A stretch of 64,000 nucleotides of DNA from a bacterium HR28 (GCA_002898255.1 BEIE01000005.1:62001-126000); one strand, 5' to 3'. Positions 7,497-16,861 are shown, counted from the stretch's first letter. Translations and numbers: made by a program. The notes: generated by a model not told the origin, from the letters alone.

Positions 7497-9124
7497 CGTC
7501 GGTGACAATCTCGTCTTTCGCGGAGCAGGCTGGCCGCCCGATTCTCATGGGACGCCGCTGGGCCGTCTCCAGCGGCCATCCACTCGCCTCTTGGGTTGGG
7601 GCTCAGATACTCGAGCAAGGGGGCACTGCCGCCGATGCCGCTGTCGCTATCGCGGCCGCACTCAACGTCGTGGAACCGCATATGTCCGGGCTCGGTGGCG
7701 ACCTCTTCGCGCTTTTTTACCACGCAGAGACGGAGACGGTCTGGGCGGTCAACGGTACAGGCCCAGCACCGCTTGAGGCAATATCAGAGCGTTTCCGAGG
7801 TGGCATACCGGAGCGCGGGCCGCTCAGCGTCTCAGTCCCAGCAGCAGCACGAGCGTGGGAATTGCTCGTCCAGCGCTGGGGACGTCTCTCGTTAGCCCAG
7901 TCGCTGGCTCCAGCCATTGAACTCGCCCATGAAGGTTTCCCGGTCAGTCATAACCTTGCGGCTTCTCTACGAGCACATGCCGACCTACTCGCCAGTTACT
8001 CGCATTCAGCCCGGATCTTTCTGCCGAGCGGGAACGTCCCGCGACCGGGACAACTGCTACGACAGACAGAACTTGCCCGAACGCTCGAGATGATTGCGAG
8101 AGAGGGGGCTGCTACCTTCTACGAAGGTGAGCTGGCCGAGCGTCTCTCTCGCGCCGTCGTAGAGGCAGGCGGGTTACTGACTCGCGAGAGTTTGGCACTC
8201 GCGGAAGCGGACGTTGTGGCCCCACTCTCGCTGTCATACCGTGGCTGGCTAGTCTGGGCGCCTCCTCCCAATTCCAGCGCCCATACACTCCTCGAGATGC
8301 TTGGTATTCTTCAGCATCTCCCGCTCGAATCCTGGCGGCCACTCTCGGCTGAGTTGCTCCATGCCATGATCGAAGCGAAGAAAATTGCGTTTTCAGATCG
8401 GGAGCGTTTCACAGGGGATCCCCGCTTCGGCAGTACACTGCCGGAGGATCTTCTCGATTCCGATCGGTTGCGGGCCTTGGCGCGCACAATTGATCCGCAC
8501 CGTGCACGCCCTGTTCCTCAGCGTCGCGAGCAGGAGGGGTCACAGACAACGTCGTTCTCGGTGGTGGACCCATACGGGAACGTCATTGTTGTGACCGCCA
8601 GCATCAATATGGCATTCGGATCCGGCTTCGTCGCTGGCGACACTGGAATCTTGCTCAATAACCGCATGACGTATTGGCATCTTGAGGCTGGACATCCAAA
8701 TCAGCTGCAACCGGGTAAGCGTGTGCGACATACGCTCAGCCCCATCCTGTTGACGCGAGACGGATCAGCACTCGGCATCGGCACTCCAGGCAGCGATGCG
8801 CAGGTCCAGATCTTGCTTCATGTGCTTGTTCACATCATCGATTACGGCTTCGAGCTGCAACCAGCTGTCGAACTCCCACGCTGGCGGCACCGTGGTCCAG
8901 GACAGGAGTCAAACTGGCCCCACGGCACGATGGACTTCGTCCAGGTCGAAGGTCGACTCCCCAATGTGACGATTGAAGGGTTACAAGCACGCGGTCATCG
9001 GGTCGAGCGATTGTCGCGGTGGGGTCCTATCGGGTCATGTCAAGTGGTCCACCGGATCGGCGACCCGCCATTACTCCAAGCAGCGGCAGACCCTCGGAGT
9101 GATGCATACGCGATCGTGTGGTGA
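7493..9124 (+). CDS. gamma-glutamyltransferase family protein
   Basis: N-terminal nucleophile hydrolase that cleaves or transfers gamma-glutamyl groups. The 543-residue precursor should self-cleave before Thr352 in GSQTTSFSVVD, the site equivalent to E. coli Ggt Thr391. Glycine-rich GTPGSDAQVQ near 440 follows the family pattern. There is no signal peptide, unlike typical periplasmic Ggt, so it may be cytoplasmic or act on another gamma-glutamyl or cephalosporin-like amide substrate. The GTG start at 7493 overlaps the mobA stop. It is followed 18 bases later by the SAM hydrolase gene, and the three probably form an operon. Confidence 0.85.
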   Translation: MTSVTISSFAEQAGRPILMGRRWAVSSGHPLASWVGAQILEQGGTAADAAVAIAAALNVVEPHMSGLGGDLFALFYHAETETVWAVNGTGPAPLEAISERFRGGIPERGPLSVSVPAAARAWELLVQRWGRLSLAQSLAPAIELAHEGFPVSHNLAASLRAHADLLASYSHSARIFLPSGNVPRPGQLLRQTELARTLEMIAREGAATFYEGELAERLSRAVVEAGGLLTRESLALAEADVVAPLSLSYRGWLVWAPPPNSSAHTLLEMLGILQHLPLESWRPLSAELLHAMIEAKKIAFSDRERFTGDPRFGSTLPEDLLDSDRLRALARTIDPHRARPVPQRREQEGSQTTSFSVVDPYGNVIVVTASINMAFGSGFVAGDTGILLNNRMTYWHLEAGHPNQLQPGKRVRHTLSPILLTRDGSALGIGTPGSDAQVQILLHVLVHIIDYGFELQPAVELPRWRHRGPGQESNWPHGTMDFVQVEGRLPNVTIEGLQARGHRVERLSRWGPIGSCQVVHRIGDPPLLQAAADPRSDAYAIVW

Positions 9125-9142
9125 TGAGAGGGAGCGACGACT

Positions 9143-9955
9143 GTGCTACGGACTTGGCAGGGGTCCGGCATCGTAACGTTCCTGAGCGATTACGGGCTTC
9201 AGGACAGTTACGTGGCACAAGTGAAAGGAGTCATCCTCGATCGCGCTCGACAGGCGACGATCGTCGACATCACGCATCTCATTCCACCACAGGACATTCT
9301 TGAGGGAGCCTTCCAACTGGGCACTGCCTGGCGAGTGTTCCCGCCTGGCACTGTTCACCTTGCTATCGTCGATCCAGGGGTTGGCACAGCGCGTCGCGCA
9401 GTGCTTCTCGTCGCGGATGAGCACGCATTCATCTTACCGGACAACGGACTTGCAAGCTTCGTTCTTGCGGAAGCCTCGTCGATTGCGGCGTGGGAACTCG
9501 ACCGACCACAGTTCTTCCGGCATCCTGTATCGGCAACATTTCATGGACGTGACCTCTTCGCGCCCATCGCCGCAGCGCTCGTCACAGGAGTTCCACCAGA
9601 CGACCTTGGTTCTCCGCTCGATCCCGCGACATTGGCTCGGCTGCCGGTCCCTGCGGTACAAGCCGAAGCAGATCGCGTCATTGGACCTGTCGTATCCATC
9701 GATCGATTCGGCAACTGCCGAACCCTAATCCGACCTGAGCAGTTACCTGGAGCAGCTGATCGACTTCTCGTGCGCTGCAACACACTTGTTATCCGTGGTC
9801 TCTCCCGTACCTTCGCGGACGTTTCCCCTGGCCAGCCCCTCGCGCTTATTGGCAGTCACGGTGGGCTGGAACTCGCGGTACGCGACGGGAACGCCGCGGC
9901 GCAATGGGGTATTGTTCGCGGCAGCCTCGTCGAGGTACACGTCCTCCCCGAGTGA
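9143..9955 (+). CDS. S-adenosyl-L-methionine hydrolase (DUF62 family)
   Basis: Family of SAM hydroxide adenosyltransferases related to fluorinase and chlorinase. The expected reaction is hydrolysis of SAM to adenosine and methionine. The motifs are FLSDYGLQDSYVAQVKG at the N-terminus with the catalytic Asp, a central IVDPGVG, and LPDNGLASFV. Length 270 is normal. The GTG start at 9143 has GAGGGAG upstream. The halogenase subfamily carries an extra loop that I do not see, so hydrolase is preferred. It is co-directional with the upstream gamma-glutamyltransferase gene. Confidence 0.85.
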   Translation: MLRTWQGSGIVTFLSDYGLQDSYVAQVKGVILDRARQATIVDITHLIPPQDILEGAFQLGTAWRVFPPGTVHLAIVDPGVGTARRAVLLVADEHAFILPDNGLASFVLAEASSIAAWELDRPQFFRHPVSATFHGRDLFAPIAAALVTGVPPDDLGSPLDPATLARLPVPAVQAEADRVIGPVVSIDRFGNCRTLIRPEQLPGAADRLLVRCNTLVIRGLSRTFADVSPGQPLALIGSHGGLELAVRDGNAAAQWGIVRGSLVEVHVLPE

Positions 9956-10004
9956 GCAAGTGCTATACTGCCCACGTGGACATTCGAGCAGGAGTCCGTC
10001 ACCG

Positions 10005-10262
10005 ATGGGACGCGTGCAGACAGCGAAATCACGGCGGAAGGCGACAAGGCGAACTAGCCGAGCCACAACACCGACACAGACCTCTGTGTCCAAAGCTCCG
10101 CCACCGGACACTCAGGCAGGAAGTGCAGTGGCGGGCATCATTAGCCCATGGGGACGTGTCGACGAAGAATATGCGCTTATCAAGGCTGACTTGAAGCGAC
10201 TTGCCTGGGTCACAACTTTTCTACTCGCTCTCCTCGCAGTCCTTACCGTTCTCTTACGTTGA
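10005..10262 (+). CDS. small tail-anchored membrane protein
   Basis: An 85-residue protein with a basic N-terminus (GRVQTAKSRRKATRRTSR), a Thr/Pro-rich middle, and a single C-terminal membrane segment (LAWVTTFLLALLAVLTVLL, about 66-84) that ends the protein. The 5' promoter-like TGCTATACT at 9961-9969 lies close upstream. I do not recognise the family. The layout recalls small membrane proteins of Chloroflexota whose basic tails face nucleic acid or ribosomes. Function unknown. Confidence 0.6.
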   Translation: MGRVQTAKSRRKATRRTSRATTPTQTSVSKAPPPDTQAGSAVAGIISPWGRVDEEYALIKADLKRLAWVTTFLLALLAVLTVLLR

Positions 10263-10279
10263 AAGACGGGAGAAACGTG

Positions 10280-10307
10280 AGCGCCCGCCTCGAACGAGGC
10301 GGGCGCT
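10280..10307. terminator. bidirectional terminator hairpin
   Basis: A 13-bp perfect inverted repeat (AGCGCCCGCCTCG and its complement, with only AA between) lies between two convergent genes. Neither side has a strong T-run, so it may serve both directions weakly or protect 3' ends. Confidence 0.6.
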
Positions 10308-10326
10308 GTAAGGACTCTGCGGTCGC

Positions 10327-11217
10327 TCAGCCTTCGATTGTCTCGTCCAAGTCGAGGTCGACGACCAGTGCCTCTTCGTCGACAGTACTGAGAAGTTCCT
10401 CGGTAACTTCTGCCTCTTCTTCCTCGATCTCGATTGCCTCTTCCTCCACGCCCAGAGCCTCGACTTCCTCCTCGGGGAACAGCTCCTCTTCCTCGAGCTC
10501 CTCGGGTCTGAACTTCTCAGGAACATACGGACGTGGCGGCGCGATCTTCGGCTGCGGCGGGAAGGACGGGACGTTCAGAAGGTGTGGCGCACGAAAGACC
10601 TCACGCAAGATGATGCGGAGCGTATCGCCGGTCAATTGCAGGACGAACGCACGGTATTGATTACCTTCCCTCGAAAACCGAATCAACCGCTGAGCGAGTC
10701 GCCCTTCGAGTTGCCCGAGCCGTGTACCGTCCGCATCGACGACGAAGACCGCGCTCTCTGCGTACTGCAGGAAGACCTCCTGGCCAGGGAAGAGGCGCGC
10801 TAGGATCACAGATGCGGCAGGTCGGAGCAGATCGGTAACATAGGTTCGCCCCATCTCTTCCATGAAGACATCTGGCCGCGGTGCGGGGCGCCCAGCAGGC
10901 ATCGGGATCACCCCGTCCGTTGTCTGCCCAGCCAGCCACTCAAGTCGGGTGACATTGCGCTGGGCAATTGCATTGGTCGGTTCGATCTCCAGCGCACGCT
11001 GGTACGCCGCTCGCGCGTCAGCCACCCGACCGAGCTCCGCATACGCATGTCCAAGCCGGTTCCAGGCTGTGACGTCACGCGGCGCTAACTCAATAATCCG
11101 CCGGTTCAGCTCCACCGCACGCTGCCATTCGCCCTGGAAGGCAGCTTGCTTTGCGGCCTGCGTCAGCCGACGCAAGAGCCGACGTTCTTGGCTACCATGA
11201 TTGGAAAGCGCTGACAT
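10327..11217 (-). CDS. TPR-repeat protein with acidic tail
   Basis: A 296-residue protein. Two to three tetratricopeptide repeats fill about residues 15-95 (AWNRLGHAYAELGRVADARAAYQRALEIEP is the clearest; written here as a single repeat region around 50-80). A beta-rich domain of about 100 residues follows (115-220). It is followed by a strongly acidic Glu-rich tail from about 235 to the end. No signal peptide. The TPRs point to a scaffold or adaptor role, and the tail could contact basic partners. I cannot name its partner. It lies 24 bases downstream of miaB and is likely co-transcribed. Confidence 0.72.
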   Translation of the reverse strand: MSALSNHGSQERRLLRRLTQAAKQAAFQGEWQRAVELNRRIIELAPRDVTAWNRLGHAYAELGRVADARAAYQRALEIEPTNAIAQRNVTRLEWLAGQTTDGVIPMPAGRPAPRPDVFMEEMGRTYVTDLLRPAASVILARLFPGQEVFLQYAESAVFVVDADGTRLGQLEGRLAQRLIRFSREGNQYRAFVLQLTGDTLRIILREVFRAPHLLNVPSFPPQPKIAPPRPYVPEKFRPEELEEEELFPEEEVEALGVEEEAIEIEEEEAEVTEELLSTVDEEALVVDLDLDETIEG

Positions 11218-11241
11218 CGCTGTACTCTGCCTCCATCCAGT

Positions 11242-12618
11242 TCAGCTTGCAACACCGACCGCTTGGCGGGACTCGACAGCCACTGGTTCGCCGAGCAAAT
11301 ACCAGGGGCTGACATGGGTGATGCGAACCTGCACAAGACGCCCCCGCCACTCGCCCGGCGCCTCGAAGAACACGAGCGTGTTGCCACGCGTGCGGCCGCG
11401 CCAGCGGCCCCGTGCGATGCCGTCAACGAGGATCTCAACCGTCCGGCCAAGGTAGCGCTGGTTCCGCTCCCGGGCGATCCGCTCCTGGAGCTCCTCGATT
11501 GCCCGGTGACGCCGCCGCTTCTCCTCGCGCGGCACGTCGTCCGGCCAGCGCGCCGAGAGCGTTCCAGGCCGCGGCGAGTACATCGCCACATGCACCTTAT
11601 CGAACTGAATCTCTTCCACGAGCCGGTAGGTGTTGAGGAACTGCTCTTCGGTCTCCCCCGGAAATCCGACGATGATATCGGTGGAAAGTGTCACCTCGGG
11701 AATCCACTCCCGGATCCGCGCAATCCGCTCCCGATATTCATCCACCGTGTAGTTGCGCCGCATGCGGCGCAGCACCTCGTCGTCACCGGCTTGCACCGGC
11801 AAGTTGACGTGCTCGCAGACTTTCGGCAACTCCGCGATCGCACGGATCAGCTTGTCGCTGAAGTACTTTGGATGGGACGTCAGGAAGCGGATACGCTCGA
11901 TTCCAGGCACCTCATGCACACGTGCCAGGAGATCTGCAAGATCTGGCTGCCCTGGAAGATCATGGCCATAGGCGTTCACCGTTTGGCCAAGCAGCGTGAC
12001 CTCACGAACACCACGCGCTGCGAGCTTCTCGACCTCAGCGACCACCTGCTCGATAGGCCGACTACGCTCGCGACCACGCCGATACGGCACGATGCAGTAG
12101 GAGCAGACGAAGTTGCATCCATAGATCACTGGGACAAAGGCGGTCACCTCGGGGTCCGCCTGGCCTTCGTCGTAATAATGGGGAAGCTCGACAAGATCGA
12201 CGTCAACTTCGGCGAGCTCGGGCACTAACTGGACAAGCCGCTCGAACTCAGACGGTCCGTACCAAAGATCAACCCACGGGAAGCGCTCAGCAAGCCGCCG
12301 TTCCTGACCAGTCACAAGACAACCCGTCACTGCAATCCGCACATGCGGTTTGCGTCGCTTCAGCCGCGCCAAGGCCCCGATGTACCCAAGTGCCTTGTCC
12401 TCGGCCTGCTGCCGCACCACACACGTGTTGACAATGACGACGTCCGCATCCCACTCACGTGCCGCTGGAAGGTATCCCGCCTGTCGCAACAAGGCGGCCG
12501 CTTTCGCCGACTCGGCCTCGTTCATCTGACAGCCGATCGTCCAAATATGGAAGCGCTTGACGCCTGGTTCTTCATCGACGATCGCCGTCGTTCGTGGTTG
12601 AAGCTGGACGAGCTGCAT
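11242..12618 (-). CDS. miaB: tRNA-2-methylthio-N6-dimethylallyladenosine synthase
   Basis: Radical-SAM methylthiotransferase modifying A37 of tRNAs that read UNN codons. It has an N-terminal UPF0004 domain with cluster cysteines (GCQMNEAES, then Cys in NTCVVRQQAEDKA and in AVTGCLV). The radical-SAM CxxxCxxC is in GCNFVCSYCIVPYRRGRERS, and a C-terminal TRAM RNA-binding domain covers about 375-445. The 458-residue length is normal. I prefer the ATG at 12618, because GGAGGGA lies 6 bases upstream, over a GTG at 12633. Confidence 0.93.
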   Translation of the reverse strand: MQLVQLQPRTTAIVDEEPGVKRFHIWTIGCQMNEAESAKAAALLRQAGYLPAAREWDADVVIVNTCVVRQQAEDKALGYIGALARLKRRKPHVRIAVTGCLVTGQERRLAERFPWVDLWYGPSEFERLVQLVPELAEVDVDLVELPHYYDEGQADPEVTAFVPVIYGCNFVCSYCIVPYRRGRERSRPIEQVVAEVEKLAARGVREVTLLGQTVNAYGHDLPGQPDLADLLARVHEVPGIERIRFLTSHPKYFSDKLIRAIAELPKVCEHVNLPVQAGDDEVLRRMRRNYTVDEYRERIARIREWIPEVTLSTDIIVGFPGETEEQFLNTYRLVEEIQFDKVHVAMYSPRPGTLSARWPDDVPREEKRRRHRAIEELQERIARERNQRYLGRTVEILVDGIARGRWRGRTRGNTLVFFEAPGEWRGRLVQVRITHVSPWYLLGEPVAVESRQAVGVAS

Positions 12619-12814
12619 GGAGTCTCCCTCCACAGGCGCAACGCGCCCGTGTCGTCGTACAGTCTATCAGTATACCCGATAGCGAGCCTCAGAACCGCCT
12701 GGCCGCGCCTCTCGCTTCCTGTGCTAGGATACACGCGAGGAGGTGGCCGACGAGCCGAATGACCTACCCAGGACGCGGAGCGTCCGCGTTCGTTCGGCTC
12801 TGCAAGGAGGGTCT

Positions 12815-13588
12815 ATGACACACCGACGCTGCGGCACCTGCCGCTATTTCGAAGAAGGTGGACTGGCTGGATCCGGGTGGTGCCGACACCCGCAACGACG
12901 AGATCTGCAGCACATGGTATTCGTCCGTCGTGGCGAACTGGCATGTCGCACTGGATGGGATCAAGATCTGTGGGAGCCACGCGAGACCGAGGAACGGCCA
13001 CTCCTGTCAGTGATCACCGGCTCGTGGCACCGCCACACTGAAGTGCCAGAACCGCTGTTTTCCTCTGCAGAACCACCGCCATCCGTACGTGAACGGCCGT
13101 CACCTTCTGAAGGCGTCGGTGACTTGCCACCTATCACTGTACCGCTCACCCAGGAGGCCCAAGTCAGCGTGCGCAACGGGCAGAGCGGTGAGACACAACC
13201 ACTGCCGCTGGTCCCGGATCATGCCGAGCCCGCCGAATCCATCGATGTCATAGAGGGACCATCGGCCGCAGACGTCCCACCGGATGCTCAAGCGGTACTC
13301 GCTGCCTTACCCCGTATTTGTCGAACCTGCCGGGATTTCCGCCCGACCGGCGATGGACGAACCGGCTGGTGTGGTAACTCGTACGCCTTTCCCGAGCGGA
13401 CACTCGTCGATGCCGATAAGCTGACATGTGCGGGCACGCTTGGTTCCTGGTGGCTACCGAGCGATGATTGGTGGCTGCAGCAAGCTGATATTTCCCATCA
13501 CGGCCAACCAACACCTCATGTTGACGAGTTCTTGCGCCAACTGCTCACCGAACGGCAGCAGGAGCGACGACGTCGTGCGAGTTCCTGA
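12815..13588 (+). CDS. protein with two Cys-rich zinc-ribbon-like motifs
   Basis: A 257-residue protein with two similar Cys modules. One is near the N-terminus (CGTCRYF...GWCRHP...ACRTGW, about 5-50) and one after residue 190 (CRTCRDF...GWCGNSYAF...TCAG...WW). A Pro/Glu-rich stretch of about 120 residues joins them. Each has four or five cysteines spaced as a small metal site, zinc or iron-sulfur. The ATG at 12815 follows AGGAGGG. It lies 11 bases before the RodZ-like gene and is probably co-transcribed. I do not recognise the family, and no function can be assigned beyond likely metal binding. Confidence 0.65.
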   Translation: MTHRRCGTCRYFEEGGLAGSGWCRHPQRRDLQHMVFVRRGELACRTGWDQDLWEPRETEERPLLSVITGSWHRHTEVPEPLFSSAEPPPSVRERPSPSEGVGDLPPITVPLTQEAQVSVRNGQSGETQPLPLVPDHAEPAESIDVIEGPSAADVPPDAQAVLAALPRICRTCRDFRPTGDGRTGWCGNSYAFPERTLVDADKLTCAGTLGSWWLPSDDWWLQQADISHHGQPTPHVDEFLRQLLTERQQERRRRASS

Positions 13589-13599
13589 GGCAACGACCG

Positions 13600-14457
13600 A
13601 TGGGTGAGTTTGGCGAACTCCTGCGAAATGCACGAGCCTATCGCGGCGTCTCTTTGGTCGACGCAGAACGCGCGACCCGCATCAATCGCCGGTATCTCGC
13701 CGCGCTGGAGCAGGAAGCCTTCGATCAGCTTCCCCCGCTCACTTACGCGCGGGGCATCGTGCGTATCTACGCACAGTACCTTGGTCTTGATCCGGTGACA
13801 GTGCTCGCCAAGTTCGAAGAGGCGCACGGCCAGCGGAGTATGGGTTTCCGCGTGGTACCGGCGGTTCGTCCTGTGCAGGAACCGCTTATGCACTGGGCAC
13901 CAAACTTCGCAGTTATTGCCTTTATGCTGGCAATCTCCGCGATCGTCTTTGCCCTTGTCTACACAACGTATCTCGCCCCACGCCAGCAGCCGACACCCAC
14001 GCTTCTCGCCTCCACCGAAAACACGACTCCCGTCCCAACTGTTCCTCCGAGTCTGAACGTTGACACGCCCGAACCGATAAATTCGCCCGCTGTTGCGCCC
14101 TCACCATCACCTACAGCTTCGGCCACGCCGACCGCACCGTCAGCGGCACCCACACAACCTGCGGCCCCAGAGGAGACTCCTCCCCCCAGCGTCGAGCCCA
14201 CTCCTCCACCGACCCCAGAGGCGCCGAGCGGTGAGCATCTCTTTGAGATTGTCACAACCGGCCGCGTCTGGGTCCAAGCCACGGTGGACGGGCGCATCGT
14301 ATTAGCCGAAGTGCTCGACGCGGGAGCACGACGAACATATCGTGGGCAGACGCTGACCGTGTCTTCCGGTAATGCGCCCCTCGTACGGGTGATTGTGGAC
14401 GGTGAGGATCGAGGCCCGCTTGGCCAACGTTGGGATCAGACAGCAACCTACCCGTGA
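13600..14457 (+). CDS. RodZ-like helix-turn-helix membrane protein
   Basis: A cytoplasmic Xre-type HTH_25 domain (residues 1-70: GELLRNARAYRGVSLVDAER and a following KIAxEQE-like region) is followed by one membrane segment (about 106-126). A long Pro/Thr/Ser/Ala-rich external linker (130-205) and a C-terminal DUF4115-like beta domain (210-285) complete it. This is the RodZ architecture. RodZ links MreB filaments to the wall synthesis machinery, but no mreB is nearby, so a related regulatory or structural role is possible. It follows the Cys-motif gene closely. Confidence 0.78.
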   Translation: MGEFGELLRNARAYRGVSLVDAERATRINRRYLAALEQEAFDQLPPLTYARGIVRIYAQYLGLDPVTVLAKFEEAHGQRSMGFRVVPAVRPVQEPLMHWAPNFAVIAFMLAISAIVFALVYTTYLAPRQQPTPTLLASTENTTPVPTVPPSLNVDTPEPINSPAVAPSPSPTASATPTAPSAAPTQPAAPEETPPPSVEPTPPPTPEAPSGEHLFEIVTTGRVWVQATVDGRIVLAEVLDAGARRTYRGQTLTVSSGNAPLVRVIVDGEDRGPLGQRWDQTATYP

Positions 14458-14482
14458 CCGCTGCCGATTCCGCTACCCCAAC

Positions 14483-15394
14483 TTACGCTTCACCGATACC
14501 ACGTGAGAACGCAGGAACAACGGCGGTCAGGGCCTTCGGCTCCACGACCACCGTCAATTCCTCAGCGTTAGCACAACGATCGCCATCAACCTCAACCGGG
14601 GCCGGGACACGTGAACGGATCGACACGCGGCGTCCGCGCCAATGTTCCACAAAGCGCGAGCGCCACAACCGGCCCAACGCCGCCCAGCTGAACAATTCTG
14701 CCCAGCCAGCCATGTTCGGTGGTCGCAAACAAAGCACATCAAGATATCCGTCGCTCGGATCGATATCTGGGGCCAACTGGAAGTGGGGATGAACGAGGAA
14801 CGAGCCATTGGCTACAAGCACAGTCCGGGCAACAATTTCCCGTGACTCTCCATCGATCTCCACAACAAACGGCCACGGTCCATCGCCAAGATGGCGGAGT
14901 CCAGGGAGGAGATAGCTCCGCCAAGCGAAGAACCGCTTCACATTTGGTGAGGCATCAGCCACAATCTGGGCGTCGATCCCCATCCCACCGAGAAACAAGA
15001 GAATTCGATCGGAGGTCACTCGCCCCACGTCGAGACGCCGATAACGAACGGGGCCTACCAACGCCTGTGCGGCACGGACTGGCTCACCTGGAAGTCCAAG
15101 GAGGCGCGCTACGTGGTTCGTGGATCCCCCCGGCAAGACACTGAAAAACGCTGGCGATCCGATGACACTGGCAGCGACACGGCTTGCGGTTCCGTCGCCA
15201 CCGAACGCGACAACGATCTCCGCCACTTGCGCGGCCGCACGGGCGAGCAGTCCGATTTCTTCAGGTTCCGAGCCAACGTGAACTTCGACCCGAAACCGTC
15301 GCTCCAACGTGCGAGTCACTCGCTCGACAATTGCCGGGCGGACGCGTCCCGCACCGGCATTAACCACGAGCGCCAAAGTCGGATGTGCTTTCAT
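14483..15394 (-). CDS. diacylglycerol kinase-family lipid kinase
   Basis: YegS/DgkB-type lipid kinase that phosphorylates diacylglycerol or a related lipid alcohol with ATP. The 303-residue protein has the N-terminal NAGAGRVRP, the nucleotide-binding FGGDGTAS and LPGGSTNHVARLLG (the GTxNDxAR motif of this family), and a C-terminal beta-sandwich with ANGSFLVHP and SDGYLDVLCL. The ATG at 15394 overlaps the stop of the upstream release-factor-like gene by 4 bases (ATGA), so the two are coupled. Confidence 0.85.
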   Translation of the reverse strand: MKAHPTLALVVNAGAGRVRPAIVERVTRTLERRFRVEVHVGSEPEEIGLLARAAAQVAEIVVAFGGDGTASRVAASVIGSPAFFSVLPGGSTNHVARLLGLPGEPVRAAQALVGPVRYRRLDVGRVTSDRILLFLGGMGIDAQIVADASPNVKRFFAWRSYLLPGLRHLGDGPWPFVVEIDGESREIVARTVLVANGSFLVHPHFQLAPDIDPSDGYLDVLCLRPPNMAGWAELFSWAALGRLWRSRFVEHWRGRRVSIRSRVPAPVEVDGDRCANAEELTVVVEPKALTAVVPAFSRGIGEA

Positions 15395-16560
15395 GCGGTT
15401 GTCGGTGCTCCTATCCGATACCGGAGAATCGCGCCGATCCCACCGTATGGCTGTAGCCGTGCGCGAAGGTCTGGCTCCGTGAGGAACACCAGATTCGCGT
15501 TCTGCCGGTAGGCTTCGGCATAGACCTCCGGAACAATGTTCTGGCGCGCGCGGACCGGACCGCCGCAGAACTGGCACTCGGTAACGTCGCTTCCGATCGC
15601 TTGCAGCGCTCCGCAACGCAAGCAGTATTTCCCTGGTGCACTGAGCGAATCATCGATGACCAGCGCATTGACGTTACGCATTTGCACGACCTCGACCACC
15701 CGGTCAAGTCCCACGACCGCCATGTCCTGGCTCAGCGCTTCTTCCAGGACTAAGTCGAGGTATCGCTCACGCTCCTGTCGCTGCCACGCCGTGATGATTC
15801 GCTTCGTCTCCTCCTGTACCTGCTTCGCCGTCGATTCCATCAGACAGTTGAACGAACCGACATACCGCTCACGCAGATATGGGTGTAAACCGTCCACAAA
15901 GTCCATGACTACCTCGTCTGGTCCAGCGACAACCAGGAAGCGGAATGGCTCCTGCTCGAACAGCTGAAAAAGTACTTGTCCCACCCGCTGGAAGTGCTGT
16001 CGCACGTGATCTTCGATGTGCCGCGCAAAGCGCGCCTGCGACCAGCCGCCCTGCCCATGCTGGCCAGGGACTTCTTCGTCCAGTCGCACCGCAACCTCGC
16101 GGAAAACTGCCAAGTGTCCGGAAAAAATCCGCGCCCGATCTCGTGAAATGAGGCAGGTGCAAACTGGCTCGAAGAACTCGACTACCCGCACCAAGCGTCC
16201 GATCACCGGACGGAAGTCCAGATCAGCCTCGTTCCCGACTTCGCGCGGAACGTGGTACACGCGCCAAATACCAGCCTGGCTGCTCGCGAAGAGTGCCACG
16301 CCCTGACCGAACTCGTCTCCATGATCGCGGAAGAATTCGCGAATCCGCTCGATATCTTCGTCAACCGCAACCGCTTGTGCCCTGGTGAGCCCGATCTGTA
16401 CCTTGGCTTGCTCAAGTTCGCGTAGCAAGTTCTTGAGGCGAATTGAGTAATGGTCGTCAGTCACATGCTCCTTATCAACTCGGAGATAGAGACTCACAAT
16501 GGGCCACTGATCACTCCGAAGTGCACCCAATCCTTCGACTTCGCGTCGCGTTATCTCCAC
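15391..16560 (-). CDS. baeRF-type release-factor-like protein
   Basis: A 389-residue protein that resembles the bacterial archaeo-eukaryotic release factor (eRF1) homologues. It has a central domain with FLVVAGPDEVVMDFVDGLHPYLRERYVG, a third domain with LSQDMAVVGLDRVVEVVQMRNVNALVIDDS, and a four-Cys ribbon (CLRCG...CQFCGG) near residues 325-350. Related eRF1_3-domain proteins act on stalled ribosomes or peptidyl-tRNA. The role here is inferred from family alone. The GTG start at 16560 follows GGGGAGGG. It probably forms an operon with the 39-residue peptide upstream and the lipid kinase downstream. Confidence 0.7.
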   Translation of the reverse strand: MEITRREVEGLGALRSDQWPIVSLYLRVDKEHVTDDHYSIRLKNLLRELEQAKVQIGLTRAQAVAVDEDIERIREFFRDHGDEFGQGVALFASSQAGIWRVYHVPREVGNEADLDFRPVIGRLVRVVEFFEPVCTCLISRDRARIFSGHLAVFREVAVRLDEEVPGQHGQGGWSQARFARHIEDHVRQHFQRVGQVLFQLFEQEPFRFLVVAGPDEVVMDFVDGLHPYLRERYVGSFNCLMESTAKQVQEETKRIITAWQRQERERYLDLVLEEALSQDMAVVGLDRVVEVVQMRNVNALVIDDSLSAPGKYCLRCGALQAIGSDVTECQFCGGPVRARQNIVPEVYAEAYRQNANLVFLTEPDLRARLQPYGGIGAILRYRIGAPTTA

Positions 16561-16609
16561 GCCAAACCCTCCCCGTACCCGCTCCTGGATTGACCTGCAC
16601 ACGCAAAAT

Positions 16610-16729
16610 TCAGCGCCCGCTGGTCCGTTCCTCTGGTCCGAAGAGCCGTTCGACCAGATAATTCGCCAGCCAGGTGGCCAGAGCCGCCAAGACGAGGTTC
16701 AGGACACCGCGGACAAGATTCCGTACCAT
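16610..16729 (-). CDS. 39-residue membrane peptide
   Basis: A 39-codon frame starts ATG at 16729, with GAGGGGAGC about 7 bases upstream, and ends 49 bases before the release-factor-like gene. It encodes a basic N-terminus (MVRNLVR), a hydrophobic segment (GVLNLVLAALATWLANYLV) and a charged tail (ERLFGPEERTSGR): a plausible single-pass small membrane protein. I do not recognise a family. The good ribosome-binding site, the peptide composition and operon position are the support. Confidence 0.5.
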   Translation of the reverse strand: MVRNLVRGVLNLVLAALATWLANYLVERLFGPEERTSGR

Positions 16730-16861
16730 CGGATTCGCTCCCCTCACCCGCACGACGGCCCTCCAGCCGCGAATAACCTTGTCCGAAAGCAGTCTACCAT
16801 GTCACACGCTTAGACTTGTTCTCCCATATACCGAACAAAATGATCTACCAACTCCCTCGCT

